17,660 nt of DNA from Planctomycetaceae bacterium (GTDB lineage: Bacteria > Planctomycetota > Planctomycetia > Pirellulales > UBA1268): the NCBI GenBank assembly GCA_005789975.1, contig SXWC01000127.1, positions 1-17,660 on the forward strand. The letters are read 5' to 3'. The notes under the pieces are model-generated. The model had not been told where the DNA came from. It worked only from the letters and a program-made list of their open reading frames with translations, and searched no databases. A program made the position numbers and the translations under genes. Within the stretch, counting starts at the first letter, position 1. Every line of letters begins with the position of its first letter. Shown here piece after piece: positions 1 to 8,502 of the stretch.

Positions 1-1
1 C

Positions 2-637
2 TGCACGTCGAGCAATGCCCGGGCCGTGCTCGAATGGGCCTTTGCCCGCACCAAGCGGGTGCTCTTCTTTCCCGACCAGCACCTCGGCCGCAACACCGCG
101 CGGGCCATGGGCATTCCGCTGGCCGAGATGTCGGTCTGGAATCCCCACGCCCCCGCCCTTGGCGGCAACTCCCGCGGGCAGTTGGAAAAGAGCCGCGTGA
201 TCCTCTGGCAGGGGCATTGCAGCGTGCACGCGATGTTCAAGCCGGAGCACGTGGACGCCATGCGGGCGAACGTTCCCGGCGTGAAGATTCTCGTCCACCC
301 GGAGTGTGCGATGGAGGTGGTCGACAAGGCCGATCTCACGGGCTCGACGAGCTACATCCTCAAGCAGGTGGAAAACGCCCCGCCAGGCACCCGGTGGGCG
401 ATCGGCACGGAGCTCCACCTCGTCAAGCGGCTGGAGCAGAATCATCCGGAGCAGACGATCCGATTCCTCTCGCCGGTGGTCTGCATGTGCGCGACGATGT
501 ACCGCATCGATCTCGCCCATCTCTGCTGGAGCCTCGAGCACCTCGAGCGGGGCAGGCCCGTCAACGTGATCCGCGTCGATGACGAGACGGCGGCGTGGGC
601 CGTCACCTCGCTGGAACGCATGCTCGCGGTGAAGTGA
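2..637 (+). CDS. nadA: Quinolinate synthase NadA, C-terminal part (5' end outside window)
   Basis: NadA is a cytosolic [4Fe-4S] enzyme that condenses iminoaspartate with dihydroxyacetone phosphate to quinolinate in de novo NAD synthesis. The frame is open from the first bases, so the gene starts before the window and roughly the first third of the protein is missing; an internal ATG at 26 is not the start. Cluster-ligand positions are visible: the Cys of CTSSNA at the edge, the Cys of WQGHCSVH, and a Cys in VCMCATMYRID near the C-terminus (probably the second one, matching the C-P-x-M site of other NadAs). HPEC and the Thr/Ser-rich GSTSYI segment also fit the family. The gene stops 14 nt before a repeat array and converges on the aminotransferase gene. 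Family identity is secure; nadB or nadC neighbours cannot be seen. Confidence 0.93.
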   Translation, partial: CTSSNARAVLEWAFARTKRVLFFPDQHLGRNTARAMGIPLAEMSVWNPHAPALGGNSRGQLEKSRVILWQGHCSVHAMFKPEHVDAMRANVPGVKILVHPECAMEVVDKADLTGSTSYILKQVENAPPGTRWAIGTELHLVKRLEQNHPEQTIRFLSPVVCMCATMYRIDLAHLCWSLEHLERGRPVNVIRVDDETAAWAVTSLERMLAVK

Positions 638-641
638 CGGC

Positions 642-705
642 GAACCGACCGCGGTTCACCCGGTTCGTCCGCTTCGTCCGGTTCGTCCGGTTCACCCGGT
701 TCGTC
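642..705. repeat. 9-bp tandem repeat array with one inverted copy, downstream of nadA
   Basis: Six consecutive 9-bp units run from 652 to 705: CGGTTCACC, CGGTTCGTC, CGCTTCGTC, CGGTTCGTC, CGGTTCACC and CGGTTCGTC. They are preceded by an inverted copy, GAACCG at 642-647, which can pair with CGGTTC at 652-657 around a 4-nt loop. The hairpin begins 4 nt after the nadA stop. The array fills most of the gap between two convergent genes. Its GGTTCACC core recurs in the array at 16361-16422. Any function (3'-end protection, termination, dispersed repeat) is inferred. Confidence 0.85.
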
Positions 706-721
706 CCGCCGGGGAGGCGGG
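705..721. terminator. Possible bidirectional terminator hairpin between nadA and the aminotransferase gene
   Basis: CCCGCC (705-710) and GGCGGG (716-721) form a perfect 6-bp GC stem with a 5-nt loop, in the convergent gap 13 nt beyond the aminotransferase stop. There is no T-run on either side, so this is at best an atypical intrinsic terminator. Confidence 0.35.
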
Positions 722-734
722 GCACGTCACGGAT

Positions 735-1973
735 TCAGCCCGCGTCGGCGTATTCGTCGAGGAGCGACTCGATGCGGGCGAAGACGTCGGCCATCTGGTC
801 GGCATCGGGCAGGAGCGTGACCCGGAAGTGGTCACGGTAGGGGACGTTGAAACTCGAACCCGGCGCGACCAGGACATGCTTCCGTTCAAGGAGGTGCAGG
901 GCGAACGTCTGGTCGTCGAAGCCCGCGAGGCCACCCGGCAGACGGTCGGCGTGGACGCGGACGAAGGCGTACATCGCCCCCTGCGGCGGCACCACCGAGA
1001 GCCAGCGGCTGCCGGCCACGGCGCCGAGCATGGCGGCCCGGGTGGCGTGGAGCCGGCCGCCGGGACGCGTCAGATCGAAGATCGACTGGTGGCCGCCGAG
1101 CGCGGTCTGCACGGCGAACTGGCCGGGCACGTTCGAGCAGAGCCGCAGTGACGCGAGCAACTCGACGGCTTGGAGGTAGTCGCGGGCGTGCTCCCGCTCA
1201 CCGGAGAAGATCAACCAGCCCACCCGCAGGCCGCAGGCCCGGTAGACCTTGCTGAGGCCGGCGAAGGTGAGGCACAGCGCTCCCTTGGCGAGCGTGGCGG
1301 TGGGCACGAACTCGGCGGTGTCGTAGAGCATTTCATCGTAGATCTCGTCGGCGCAGAGCACGAGATGGTGCCGCTCCGCGATGCCGGCGAGGGCTTCGAG
1401 CACCTCGCGTGGATAGACGGCGCCCGTCGGGTTGTTGGGATTGATGATGACCAGCGCCCGCGTGCGTTCGGTGACGAGCGCCTCGATCTCGGCGGGGTCG
1501 GGGACGAAACCGTGTTCCGGACGGCAGGGGTAGTGCACCGCCTTCGCACCGTGGATCACGACCGAGGCCGTCCAGAGCGGATAGTCGGGGCTCGGCACGA
1601 GCACCTCGTCGCCCGGGTTCAGGAGCGCCCGCATCGCGATCATGATGAGCTCCGACACGCCGTTGCCGATGAAGACGTCGTCGGCCGTGATGTCCATCAC
1701 GCCCCGGTTCTGCTGCTGCATCACCACGGCCTCGCGTGCCGGGAAGATGCCCTTCTGATGCGAGTAGGGATCGGCCTGGTGGAGGTTTTCCACGACGGCC
1801 ACCCGCATCGATCCGGGCATCCGAAACCCGAACGCACCCGGGTTGCCGATATTGAGCTTCACGATCTCATGACCCTCCCGCTCGAGCTGCTCGGCGCGGC
1901 GGGCAAGGGCGCCACGAATCTCGTAGCGGACCTCGTGGAGGTGTTCGGAGGCGCGGAGCGGTCGGAGACTCAT
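735..1973 (-). CDS. alaA: Class I/II PLP-dependent aminotransferase, AlaA-like (alanine aminotransferase)
   Basis: The 412-residue protein is a fold-type I PLP aminotransferase that aligns well from memory with E. coli AlaA (YfbQ), which interconverts pyruvate/glutamate and alanine/2-oxoglutarate in the cytosol. Shared landmarks are KLNIGNP at 39-45, FIGNGVSELI at 101-110, SPDYPLWTA at 128-136, INPNNPTGAVY at 177-187, CADEIYD at 207-213, and FAGLSKVYR with the PLP lysine at K242. The length is normal for the family. The ATG at 1973 begins just before the conserved YEIRG segment; no Shine-Dalgarno is evident. The gene lies 77 nt downstream of the large helical-protein gene on the same strand and may be co-transcribed with it. 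The family is certain; the exact amino-donor specificity is inferred from similarity. Confidence 0.88.
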   Translation of the reverse strand: MSLRPLRASEHLHEVRYEIRGALARRAEQLEREGHEIVKLNIGNPGAFGFRMPGSMRVAVVENLHQADPYSHQKGIFPAREAVVMQQQNRGVMDITADDVFIGNGVSELIMIAMRALLNPGDEVLVPSPDYPLWTASVVIHGAKAVHYPCRPEHGFVPDPAEIEALVTERTRALVIINPNNPTGAVYPREVLEALAGIAERHHLVLCADEIYDEMLYDTAEFVPTATLAKGALCLTFAGLSKVYRACGLRVGWLIFSGEREHARDYLQAVELLASLRLCSNVPGQFAVQTALGGHQSIFDLTRPGGRLHATRAAMLGAVAGSRWLSVVPPQGAMYAFVRVHADRLPGGLAGFDDQTFALHLLERKHVLVAPGSSFNVPYRDHFRVTLLPDADQMADVFARIESLLDEYADAG

Positions 1974-2050
1974 CGGGGTGGGATTCCGGGGGGAGGGGTT
2001 CCGGAGGAGACCATGATCCTACCTCGTCGTCGGTGGTCCGGCTGCTGCCG

Positions 2051-5000
2051 TCAGTCCGCGAGCGAGGCGGTGAGCGATTCCCAGGACATGGGCAGCCAGT
2101 TCACGCAGTCGGGCAGGCCGGTCGGCGCCCGGGCCGTGCCGACGGTTCGCACCGGCGTCGCGTTGGCCCGGTCGATCGACCGGTCGATGGCCGTGCCCAG
2201 TCGTTCGAGCCACTCCGGCACCTCGACGCCCGACCCGCTGGCCAGGCCGATGAAGGACGTCGCCTTCGCCTCCAGCGCCGCTCCAGCCGAGGACGATTTG
2301 CCGGTGATGAGCTCCGCCACGGCGGGATCGACCAACGCCTCGAGTTCGTGCTGCTCGAGCATCGTGGTGAACGGCCGGCGAACCCGGTCGCCGATGCTGG
2401 CCAGCCGCACGCTCCAGTGCCCCTCGAGTTGGTCGAGCTTCCGCACGAGCCCCGCCGCGGTGTCGCGGGTCTCCTCGCGGAGCCGCTCCCGCCACGACTC
2501 GGCCGCCGCGGCCACGCCGCGGCCGGCGAGCACCCGATGGGCCATGTTCACCGGTCGCAGCGTCCAGGCGATGCGGTCGTGTTCGGCCTTCACACGCAGG
2601 TAGTCGAGGAGGATGGAGAGGCATTCGCCCCGGTCGGATTGCGTGGTGGTCGAGTTCCAGTCGCGATACTCGGCATGGTTCTCCGCGACGCTCTCCAGCA
2701 CCAGCCGCAGGCGGGTGGCCGCCTGCTTCATCGGCAGCGCCCCCGAGGCGAGGTCCTCGATCAGCCGGGCGGGATGACGGCTGGCCGGTGCGTCGGGCCC
2801 CTCGGAATCCGCCGCCCGTTCGAGGAGGTGTTCGAGCCAGTTTCGCACGCCGCCGCGAAGGATTCCGCGGAGCGACGACGGCGCCAGCAGGTGCTGGGTG
2901 AACAGCCCCGAGCCGTAGCGTTCCACGAACTCCCGGATTCCGGCAAAGGCCTTGTCGTCGCGGACGCGTTCGAGGACCGAGAGCCGCAACTGACGGGCAT
3001 GCGTCATCCAGGTTTCGAGCAGTTTGGGGACGAGCAGCGAGAGTCCCTCGAGGATGCGGTCCGTCTGCGCGGCGGCTTCGGGATCGCCGTCGCGGCTGCT
3101 CTCCACGATCCGTTCGACCAGCGCGGTCGTTCCCGCCTCGAAGACGCGGTCGAACTCGCTGACGCTCGCCCCTCCCGGAGGCCGCGTGCTTTCGAGCGCC
3201 TTGGCGAGCTGCACCACCATGATCGCCCCCCGAACGAGCCCCAGGCGGGGCAGCGACGCCGCCATGCGCTCGAGCAGCCGTTCGCGGGTCCGCGCCCTGA
3301 CGATCCGGTCGGGACGGCCGCCGCGGGAGAGGGGAACATAGAGCACCGGCTTGCCGACGAGACGTTCGCAGACGGCCTGGCAACGATCGGCGGACTCGGC
3401 CGCGTCGCCCCGGATGAGCGCCGCGACGAGGCCGCCGACGGAGGTCGGTGGGGCCGGCACGGCTGGCGACGGCCCGAGCCGCAGCCGGGCCGACAGGATC
3501 CAGAGCGTCTCGCCCGCCTGGACGGCCGCCTCGATCAACCGTTCCGCCGCCGCGTCACGCTGCCATCGCAGCCGGTCGAACTCGGTCGGTGCCATGCCCG
3601 GGGGCGGCTCCTGATCGCGGGCGGCGACCAGCGTTGCCGCCCGGATCATCGTCCGCCGCAGCCGGCGCAGCGTATGACGCCAGCCGGTCACGGAGTCGAG
3701 TTCCTCCCGCACGGGCTCCGCCCCGTCCGCCGCGTCGATGGCACACCATGCCGAAACCGCCTCGTGAAACAGACGAAACATCCCCCGCATGAACTCGGCG
3801 GCATCCTCCACGGCGGCCAGGCTCCCGACCGACGCCCCGCCGCCGTCGAGATCGATCATGCCGCCGTCCACGCCGTCGTCGGCCGAGTCACGCCACACCA
3901 TCGATTCGTAGGCGGCGGCGACGCGCTCCTCGGCATCGGGCCGGTCCTCGTCGTCGCCTTCGGCATCCCCCCCGCTCGGGTCGTCTCCCGGCTCGCGGCC
4001 GACGGCCGCCGCCTCGACGACATCGATGACGTCGCCGGTGTTGGCCTCGACGAGTTCCAGGAAGCGGCGCACCCGCGACCGCCCCTGGGGTGAACGGTCG
4101 AGGCATGCCTGGGCGATCCAACGGCTCGCCGCCGTGAGCCAGACCGGGCCGCTCCGCTCGACGGCCGGACCCTCGAGCAGCGACGCCCAGTGCACGAGCA
4201 GCCCCGCCGCGCCGTCGAGGTCGCCTTCATCGAGCAGGGCGTCGGCCGCCCGCGCGTGGGTCTTCGGCGAGGAGAAGCCGGCGACTTCGCGCCGCCAGAA
4301 TCCCGCTTGCGGCGGCTCCGACGCATGTTCGCGTCGGCGGGAGAGCGACTCGATCACCTCGCGGGCCGAGTCGAGGCACTCCCGACCCGAAAGATGCGGC
4401 ACTCCGGAGACCGTGGTGGTGGCATGGCGATCCCACCACGCCGCGAGTTTTTCGAGCGACGCGGCAGCGCGGGCGGCTGCGGGACTGGCCGTGGGGATGC
4501 TGGCGTGTCGCCAGGCCGCCGCATATCCGTCGAGGATCGAGCCGGTGGCCAGCACGAGGTCGTCCACCCGGGGATCGGGCAGGCTTTCACCCCCCGGTTC
4601 ATGGAGCGGGAACTGGCCGGAGAGACCGAGGATGTTCCAAGGATCGACCGCGGCGCCGCAGCCGACGGCTCGGAACAGCAGGTCGGTCGCGGTGTCGAGC
4701 TCCTCGAGCGCCGAGGCGGCGTCCGCTCCCCGCCACACCTGCTGCTGGGCCGCGACGACATGGCTCGTGATCCGGGCGAACATCCGGGCAGACGCGGCCG
4801 GCACGGCCGTCGCGAGCCGCTCGGCCGCTTCCGCCCGGCCGAGCCGCGCCAGCAAAGCCGCGAGGGCCACGTTCTCGACCTGCCGGCCGCGGCGGCCCGC
4901 GAGCATCGCGTTGATGTGCCGCCGCACGCCGCCGAACGGCTGTCGCACCCGATGGGCCTCCTCCTCCAGCCGCTGCCGGTGCGCGGCCGGAAGGTGCGTC

Positions 5001-6034
5001 AGCAGCCGCCGGTAGAACTCGTCGCGATACGAGGCGATCCGCGGGAGGAGTTCGGCGAGCGGGAGCCCCGCCTGGATCGCGCCGGGGCCGTGGCCCGAGA
5101 GGCCGCTGGCCATCAGCATCACCCCCGCAAGCACGGCGGACGATTCCCAGCGCAACTCGGCGGTGGTCGCGGGCGTCCGATCGACGAGTTGAGCCGCGTC
5201 GGGCCACGACAGGATCCCGTCGAGCGTGGCCTGCTGGACGACCATCCGACGATACAGCCCGCGTTCGTCGATCCGCGCTGGATCCCAGAGCCCGAAGAGA
5301 TAGTTGGGCCGGCTCGCCGCGGGGTGGAGGAAGTCGAAGGCCCGCGGATCGATCGCGAGTTCCTCCAGCGCGTCGAGGTCGAAGTCGGCCTGACGGAGCA
5401 GCTCGACGGGCACCTCACCCAGGATGCCGATCGCCCCGGTCACCAGCTGGCGATACCTGCCGTGCGCCGCCCCCACGCCGGCAACGTAGAGGGGGATCGG
5501 CCGTACGCGTTCGTGGGGATATGGCTCCGAAAGGCGGCCGTTCTCGAGCACGGCGAGCGGCCGCCAGCCGACGTAATCGTCGAGGCGGTCGATCACCCGT
5601 GCCATGACGGCGTCACGGTCGTCCTCGGCGTTTCCCTCGGCGAGCAGCCCTCGCATCGCGGCCATGAGAAAGAACGGACGCTCGATCGCCCCCGGCGGCT
5701 GGTGCTCCAGGAGATCGTGATGGAAGCGCCGGTAGGCCGGCAGCAACCCCTCGAACACCGCGTCGATCGCCCATCGCGCCTGGACGGCGTCGCGGAAGGC
5801 CGGCTCCGTCTGCTCGAGTTCGAGAAGCCTCGCCCGCAGCAGGGCTGCGATCCGCGTCGCGGTGTCGGCCCCCTCGGTGACCGAGCCATCGGGGGCCGCG
5901 GGCTCGATTCCCGCATACAGGTCGTTGATGCCGCGCCAGGCCGCCGAATCGAACGCGCCCGCAGAGAAGTTGAGGTAGCCCAACACGATCGCCGCGGCAT
6001 CCCTGGAACCTGGTGACTTCACGGCATGCGGCAT
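2051..6034 (-). CDS. Large (1,327 aa) alpha-helical protein of unknown function
   Basis: I do not recognise this family. From the ATG at 6034 it is 1,327 residues, rich in Ala, Leu, Arg and Glu and apparently almost all helix. There is no signal peptide or clear membrane span, so it is probably cytosolic. An acidic, Gly/Asp-rich low-complexity stretch at roughly residues 675-735 (GDDPSGGDAEGDDEDRPD and following) separates an N-terminal half from a C-terminal half, suggesting two helical regions joined by a flexible linker. Trp, Tyr and Phe are spread evenly, as in a folded protein. The frame stays open upstream to 7063, but that part is antisense to the propeller gene, so I place the start at MPHAVKSPG. 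There is no Shine-Dalgarno; the region before the ATG is pyrimidine-rich on the coding strand. It is divergent from the propeller gene and upstream of the aminotransferase. Confidence 0.8.
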   Translation of the reverse strand: MPHAVKSPGSRDAAAIVLGYLNFSAGAFDSAAWRGINDLYAGIEPAAPDGSVTEGADTATRIAALLRARLLELEQTEPAFRDAVQARWAIDAVFEGLLPAYRRFHHDLLEHQPPGAIERPFFLMAAMRGLLAEGNAEDDRDAVMARVIDRLDDYVGWRPLAVLENGRLSEPYPHERVRPIPLYVAGVGAAHGRYRQLVTGAIGILGEVPVELLRQADFDLDALEELAIDPRAFDFLHPAASRPNYLFGLWDPARIDERGLYRRMVVQQATLDGILSWPDAAQLVDRTPATTAELRWESSAVLAGVMLMASGLSGHGPGAIQAGLPLAELLPRIASYRDEFYRRLLTHLPAAHRQRLEEEAHRVRQPFGGVRRHINAMLAGRRGRQVENVALAALLARLGRAEAAERLATAVPAASARMFARITSHVVAAQQQVWRGADAASALEELDTATDLLFRAVGCGAAVDPWNILGLSGQFPLHEPGGESLPDPRVDDLVLATGSILDGYAAAWRHASIPTASPAAARAAASLEKLAAWWDRHATTTVSGVPHLSGRECLDSAREVIESLSRRREHASEPPQAGFWRREVAGFSSPKTHARAADALLDEGDLDGAAGLLVHWASLLEGPAVERSGPVWLTAASRWIAQACLDRSPQGRSRVRRFLELVEANTGDVIDVVEAAAVGREPGDDPSGGDAEGDDEDRPDAEERVAAAYESMVWRDSADDGVDGGMIDLDGGGASVGSLAAVEDAAEFMRGMFRLFHEAVSAWCAIDAADGAEPVREELDSVTGWRHTLRRLRRTMIRAATLVAARDQEPPPGMAPTEFDRLRWQRDAAAERLIEAAVQAGETLWILSARLRLGPSPAVPAPPTSVGGLVAALIRGDAAESADRCQAVCERLVGKPVLYVPLSRGGRPDRIVRARTRERLLERMAASLPRLGLVRGAIMVVQLAKALESTRPPGGASVSEFDRVFEAGTTALVERIVESSRDGDPEAAAQTDRILEGLSLLVPKLLETWMTHARQLRLSVLERVRDDKAFAGIREFVERYGSGLFTQHLLAPSSLRGILRGGVRNWLEHLLERAADSEGPDAPASRHPARLIEDLASGALPMKQAATRLRLVLESVAENHAEYRDWNSTTTQSDRGECLSILLDYLRVKAEHDRIAWTLRPVNMAHRVLAGRGVAAAAESWRERLREETRDTAAGLVRKLDQLEGHWSVRLASIGDRVRRPFTTMLEQHELEALVDPAVAELITGKSSSAGAALEAKATSFIGLASGSGVEVPEWLERLGTAIDRSIDRANATPVRTVGTARAPTGLPDCVNWLPMSWESLTASLAD

Positions 6035-6184
6035 CGGAAGGGGGATTCGCGGGAGGAGCGGGAGGAGCGGAAAAATCGGAACAACCGATGAAATCCTATC
6101 ATTTTTGCCACACCGCGAGCACGAACTATCCTTGGCCTGACGCCGGGCCACGGGCCCGCGCGAACCGCCAGGACATCGGCTCTC
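6035..6184. promoter_or_regulatory. Divergent intergenic region between the large helical protein and the propeller gene
   Basis: This 150-bp gap must hold promoters for both divergent genes. It has the only clearly AT-richer patch nearby (about 6071-6107). A purine-rich direct repeat, CGGGAGGAG at 6050-6058 and 6059-6067, lies in the leader of the minus-strand gene. For the plus strand, TTGCCA (6105-6110) and TATCCT (6127-6132) are separated by 16 bp and resemble a sigma70-type promoter about 50 nt before the propeller ATG. This is pattern matching only. Confidence 0.35.
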
Positions 6185-7534
6185 ATGCGCTGCCTCACTT
6201 CGCCCCTCGTCGCAACGTCCCTGCTCGCGATGCTCGCCTCGATCGCGAGCTGTCCTTGGGCCGCGGGGCAGACGCTCCTCTGCGGCACGGCAGGCGACGA
6301 ACTCGTCGCGGCCCGCGCCGGCCTCACCCGCGAGTGGGCCGTGCAGATTCCGTTCGACTCGGCGGGCTGGAGCCTCGAGCACGTGACGATCGGCGAGAAT
6401 CTCGTGGTCGCCTGCTCCGGCGACGGCGGCGTGCACGCCATTCAGGCCTCGCCCGGCCGCAAGGGCGCGGCCCGTGCCGGGAGCGTGCTCTGGTCGCAGC
6501 GGGTGGGCACACCCGGCGGGCCGGTGGAGGCTGCGGGCGTCGGTCCCGCGATCGTGACGGTGGCGCGGGATCTCGACATCTATGCCTTCGACAGCGTTGA
6601 CGGCAGCCGCAAGTGGCACCGGAGTTTCGGTCGCCCGCCATCCGGGGCCGCCGTCTCCTCCGATGACTGGGTCTACGGTCCGCTGTCGGCCAACGGCGTG
6701 ATGCGGCTGCCGGTGAACCCCGCCGCGAAGCCCCAGGCGACGGATGGCGGCGACCAGGACGCCGCGGCCGGCAAGGCGCGGCGGGCGAAGACCGCGAACA
6801 AGGGCATCGCCGGGACGGCCGCCGATCCCCTGCTGCCGATCTCGCTCGATGCCGGCGGCCGCGTCGAGTCGGGACCGACAGCCTACAAGGGGGGGGCGGT
6901 CTGGTGCACCGAGGAAGGCCTGCTTGTGGGTATGGTTCCCTACAGCCTCGGATGGAAGAGGCTGGAGTTCGACCTCAGGTCCGCGCTGACCGGTCCGCCT
7001 TCGATCCGTGACGCGGCGATCTTCGTGGCCACCGCAGCGGGCGACCTCGCCCGCCTCGACCAACAGGGGCCGGCCGACTCACCCGAACTCGCAGCCGTCT
7101 GGCATGTCGTTCTCGTCGATCGTCCGGAGGGGAGCCCGCTCGTCTCCGGCGAGACCGTCGTCGTCTCGTTGGGCGATTCGGGCATCCACGCCTTTTCGGC
7201 CACCAGCGGCGACCTCCTCTGGAAGAGCTGCGTGGCCGGTCGGCTCGTGGCCACCACCGGCAACCGCGTCTGGTGCGTCGACCGCGTCGGCCGGCTGGCG
7301 AGCCTCGACCTCGCCACCGGCATGCCGAGCGAATGGATGTGTCTCGGAAGTTTCACGCTGCCGCTGACCAACACCTTCACGGAGCGATTGGTCCTCGCCT
7401 CTCCCGACGGTCTCGTCGTCTCGCTCGCTCCGCGGAGCACGACCTCGAAACTGCCCCCTCCGCCGGCGAAGGACGACGACGGGCAACCACCGGCCGCCGA
7501 CGAGCCGGTGGTCGATGAGCTGACGGAGACCTGA
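6185..7534 (+). CDS. Exported PQQ-type beta-propeller repeat protein
   Basis: This 449-residue protein has a Sec signal peptide (MRCLTSP, a hydrophobic core, then WAAG) with likely cleavage after G28, leaving Gln as the first mature residue. The rest shows repeated blades of the PQQ/pyrrolo-quinoline type, with strands ending in patterns such as IYAFDSVDGSRKWHRS, IHAFSATSGDLLWKS and LASLDLATGMPSEW. Such propellers typically act as periplasmic binding or scaffold domains; the catalytic residues of PQQ dehydrogenases are not evident, so it is not called an enzyme. The region around residues 178-208 is a Lys/Ala-rich insert, and the C-terminus is a Pro/Asp/Glu-rich tail. An 8-G run near 6889-6896 lies inside the coding frame. 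The start is supported by the signal peptide; the nearest purine-rich site is weak. The specific role is unknown. Confidence 0.82.
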   Translation: MRCLTSPLVATSLLAMLASIASCPWAAGQTLLCGTAGDELVAARAGLTREWAVQIPFDSAGWSLEHVTIGENLVVACSGDGGVHAIQASPGRKGAARAGSVLWSQRVGTPGGPVEAAGVGPAIVTVARDLDIYAFDSVDGSRKWHRSFGRPPSGAAVSSDDWVYGPLSANGVMRLPVNPAAKPQATDGGDQDAAAGKARRAKTANKGIAGTAADPLLPISLDAGGRVESGPTAYKGGAVWCTEEGLLVGMVPYSLGWKRLEFDLRSALTGPPSIRDAAIFVATAAGDLARLDQQGPADSPELAAVWHVVLVDRPEGSPLVSGETVVVSLGDSGIHAFSATSGDLLWKSCVAGRLVATTGNRVWCVDRVGRLASLDLATGMPSEWMCLGSFTLPLTNTFTERLVLASPDGLVVSLAPRSTTSKLPPPPAKDDDGQPPAADEPVVDELTET

Positions 7535-7544
7535 CGCGGTCGAA

Positions 7545-7612
7545 GGGGCGAGGATACGCCCAACCAAGCCGGGGCGAGGATACGCCCAAGCCGGGGCGAG
7601 GATACGCCCAAG
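7545..7612. repeat. Three tandem copies of a hairpin-forming 22-26 bp repeat
   Basis: The core GGGGCGAGGATACGCCCAA occurs at 7545, 7571 and 7593, giving units of 26 nt, 22 nt and a final partial unit. Within each unit GGGCG and CGCCC can pair around the loop AGGATA, so the array would form three consecutive small hairpins. It starts 11 nt after the propeller-gene stop, in a convergent gap. It could be a REP-like or terminator-associated element. Confidence 0.85.
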
Positions 7613-7625
7613 CGCTCCTCGAGCG
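7613..7625. repeat. Short palindrome after the hairpin array
   Basis: CGCTC, a 3-nt spacer and GAGCG form a 5-bp stem directly after the repeat array. A short direct repeat of GCCGACCCC follows at about 7629-7650. No T-run is present. Confidence 0.4.
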
Positions 7626-7671
7626 TTCGCCGACCCCCTCGCCGACCCCTTCCAATGTGCGGATCGTCGCC

Positions 7672-7693
7672 AGAGCGATCCCGAATGCGCTCT
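7672..7693 (-). terminator. Inverted repeat overlapping the mtfA stop codon
   Basis: AGAGCG (7672-7677) and CGCTCT (7688-7693) form a 6-bp stem with a 10-nt loop. The right arm overlaps the TAG stop of the MtfA-like gene. It may help end that transcript, but there is no U-tract, so the assignment is weak. Confidence 0.25.
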
Positions 7694-8477
7694 AGCGGCC
7701 GGGGCTGAGGGGCACACGGGACTTCGGGTCCTGACGCCAGACGGCCCCGAGCAGGTCGTAGAGCGTCCGGTCGTGACGCACCAGCCGGTGCGGGTCTTGG
7801 AAGAAACACTCGCTCGCCACCGCGAAGAACTCCGCGTCACTCTCGGCGGCGTAGTCGTCGAAGGCCGTCGAGCGGCCGTCGTCGAGCGATTCCTCGAAGC
7901 GGCTCCGGCAGGCCTCCATGCCCGCGACCCATGTCCCACGGTCGGCAGCGGGCAACGGCGGAATGCCGTTGATGTCGCCGTCGAGCGCATCGACCAGATG
8001 CGCGCATTCGTGGATCACCACGCTGCGCGGGCCGTCCCGGAGTCGGCCCCCGTCGAGCACGCTCGGCCACGAGAGCACCATGCTGCCACCCGACCAGGTC
8101 TCACCGACCCGGGCCTCCCGCCATTCGAGCTCTCCGCCGCCGTCGAGTGGCGTCGATCGCGGCACGACGTAGTCACCCGGGTAGACGAGCACCGACTTGA
8201 GGGAGTCGAACCACTGCCCTTCAAACCCGAGCGTGACGAGGGCCGCCTGGCCGGCGATCGTGACGCGATGTTCGTCGGTGATCTCGAGGCCACCGCAGCC
8301 CTCGAAGCGTTTTTCGGCGACGAACACCGCGACCCAGCGGCGGAGCCGATCGGATCCAGCCTCGTCGAGCCACTGCGACTGCTTGACTCCGCGGCGGAGG
8401 ATGTCGTGCCAGGCGTTGGGGAAAGCCTGCTCGGCGATGGCTCGACGACGGCGGCCCCGCATCCACGACAGCAGCAT
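7692..8477 (-). CDS. mtfA: MtfA-like M90 zinc metallopeptidase
   Basis: The 261-residue protein matches MtfA (Mlc titration factor A; peptidase family M90), a cytosolic zinc aminopeptidase-like protein that in E. coli binds the repressor Mlc. The zinc motif HECAH is at residues 156-160 within VVIHECAHLVDALDG, and the third ligand is probably E216 in DDYAAESDAEFFAV, matching the E. coli DAYAASDPAECFAV region. A GIPPL segment and a C-terminal FFQDP also fit. The length is typical. A GTG at 8486 is possible, but the ATG at 8477 has AAGGG about 10 nt upstream whereas the GTG has it only 1 nt away, so 8477 is preferred. It is third in a probable operon, 25 nt after the mini-membrane gene. A link to sugar regulation cannot be inferred here. 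Confidence 0.88.
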   Translation of the reverse strand: MLLSWMRGRRRRAIAEQAFPNAWHDILRRGVKQSQWLDEAGSDRLRRWVAVFVAEKRFEGCGGLEITDEHRVTIAGQAALVTLGFEGQWFDSLKSVLVYPGDYVVPRSTPLDGGGELEWREARVGETWSGGSMVLSWPSVLDGGRLRDGPRSVVIHECAHLVDALDGDINGIPPLPAADRGTWVAGMEACRSRFEESLDDGRSTAFDDYAAESDAEFFAVASECFFQDPHRLVRHDRTLYDLLGAVWRQDPKSRVPLSPGR

Positions 8478-8502
8478 GGCACGCACGCCCTTGGCCGGGG
8501 GG

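Noticed and set aside
652..705. CRISPR array
   Set aside because: Units are only 9 bp and contiguous, with no spacers; the same holds for the 14-bp and 22-bp arrays.
2033..6016. Long plus-strand frames (686 and 608 codons) opposite the large helical gene
   Set aside because: The composition is Arg/Gly/Pro/His-rich as expected for the complement of a GC-rich gene; there is no domain and no ribosome site.
6889..6896. Eight-G run as a frameshift in the propeller gene
   Set aside because: The frame continues with intact propeller blades on both sides, so no frameshift is present in this sequence.
6035..7063. In-frame 5' extension of the large minus-strand gene (to 1,670 codons)
   Set aside because: It is antisense to the propeller gene, which has a signal peptide and propeller repeats; the extension is Arg/Gly/Pro-rich shadow sequence.
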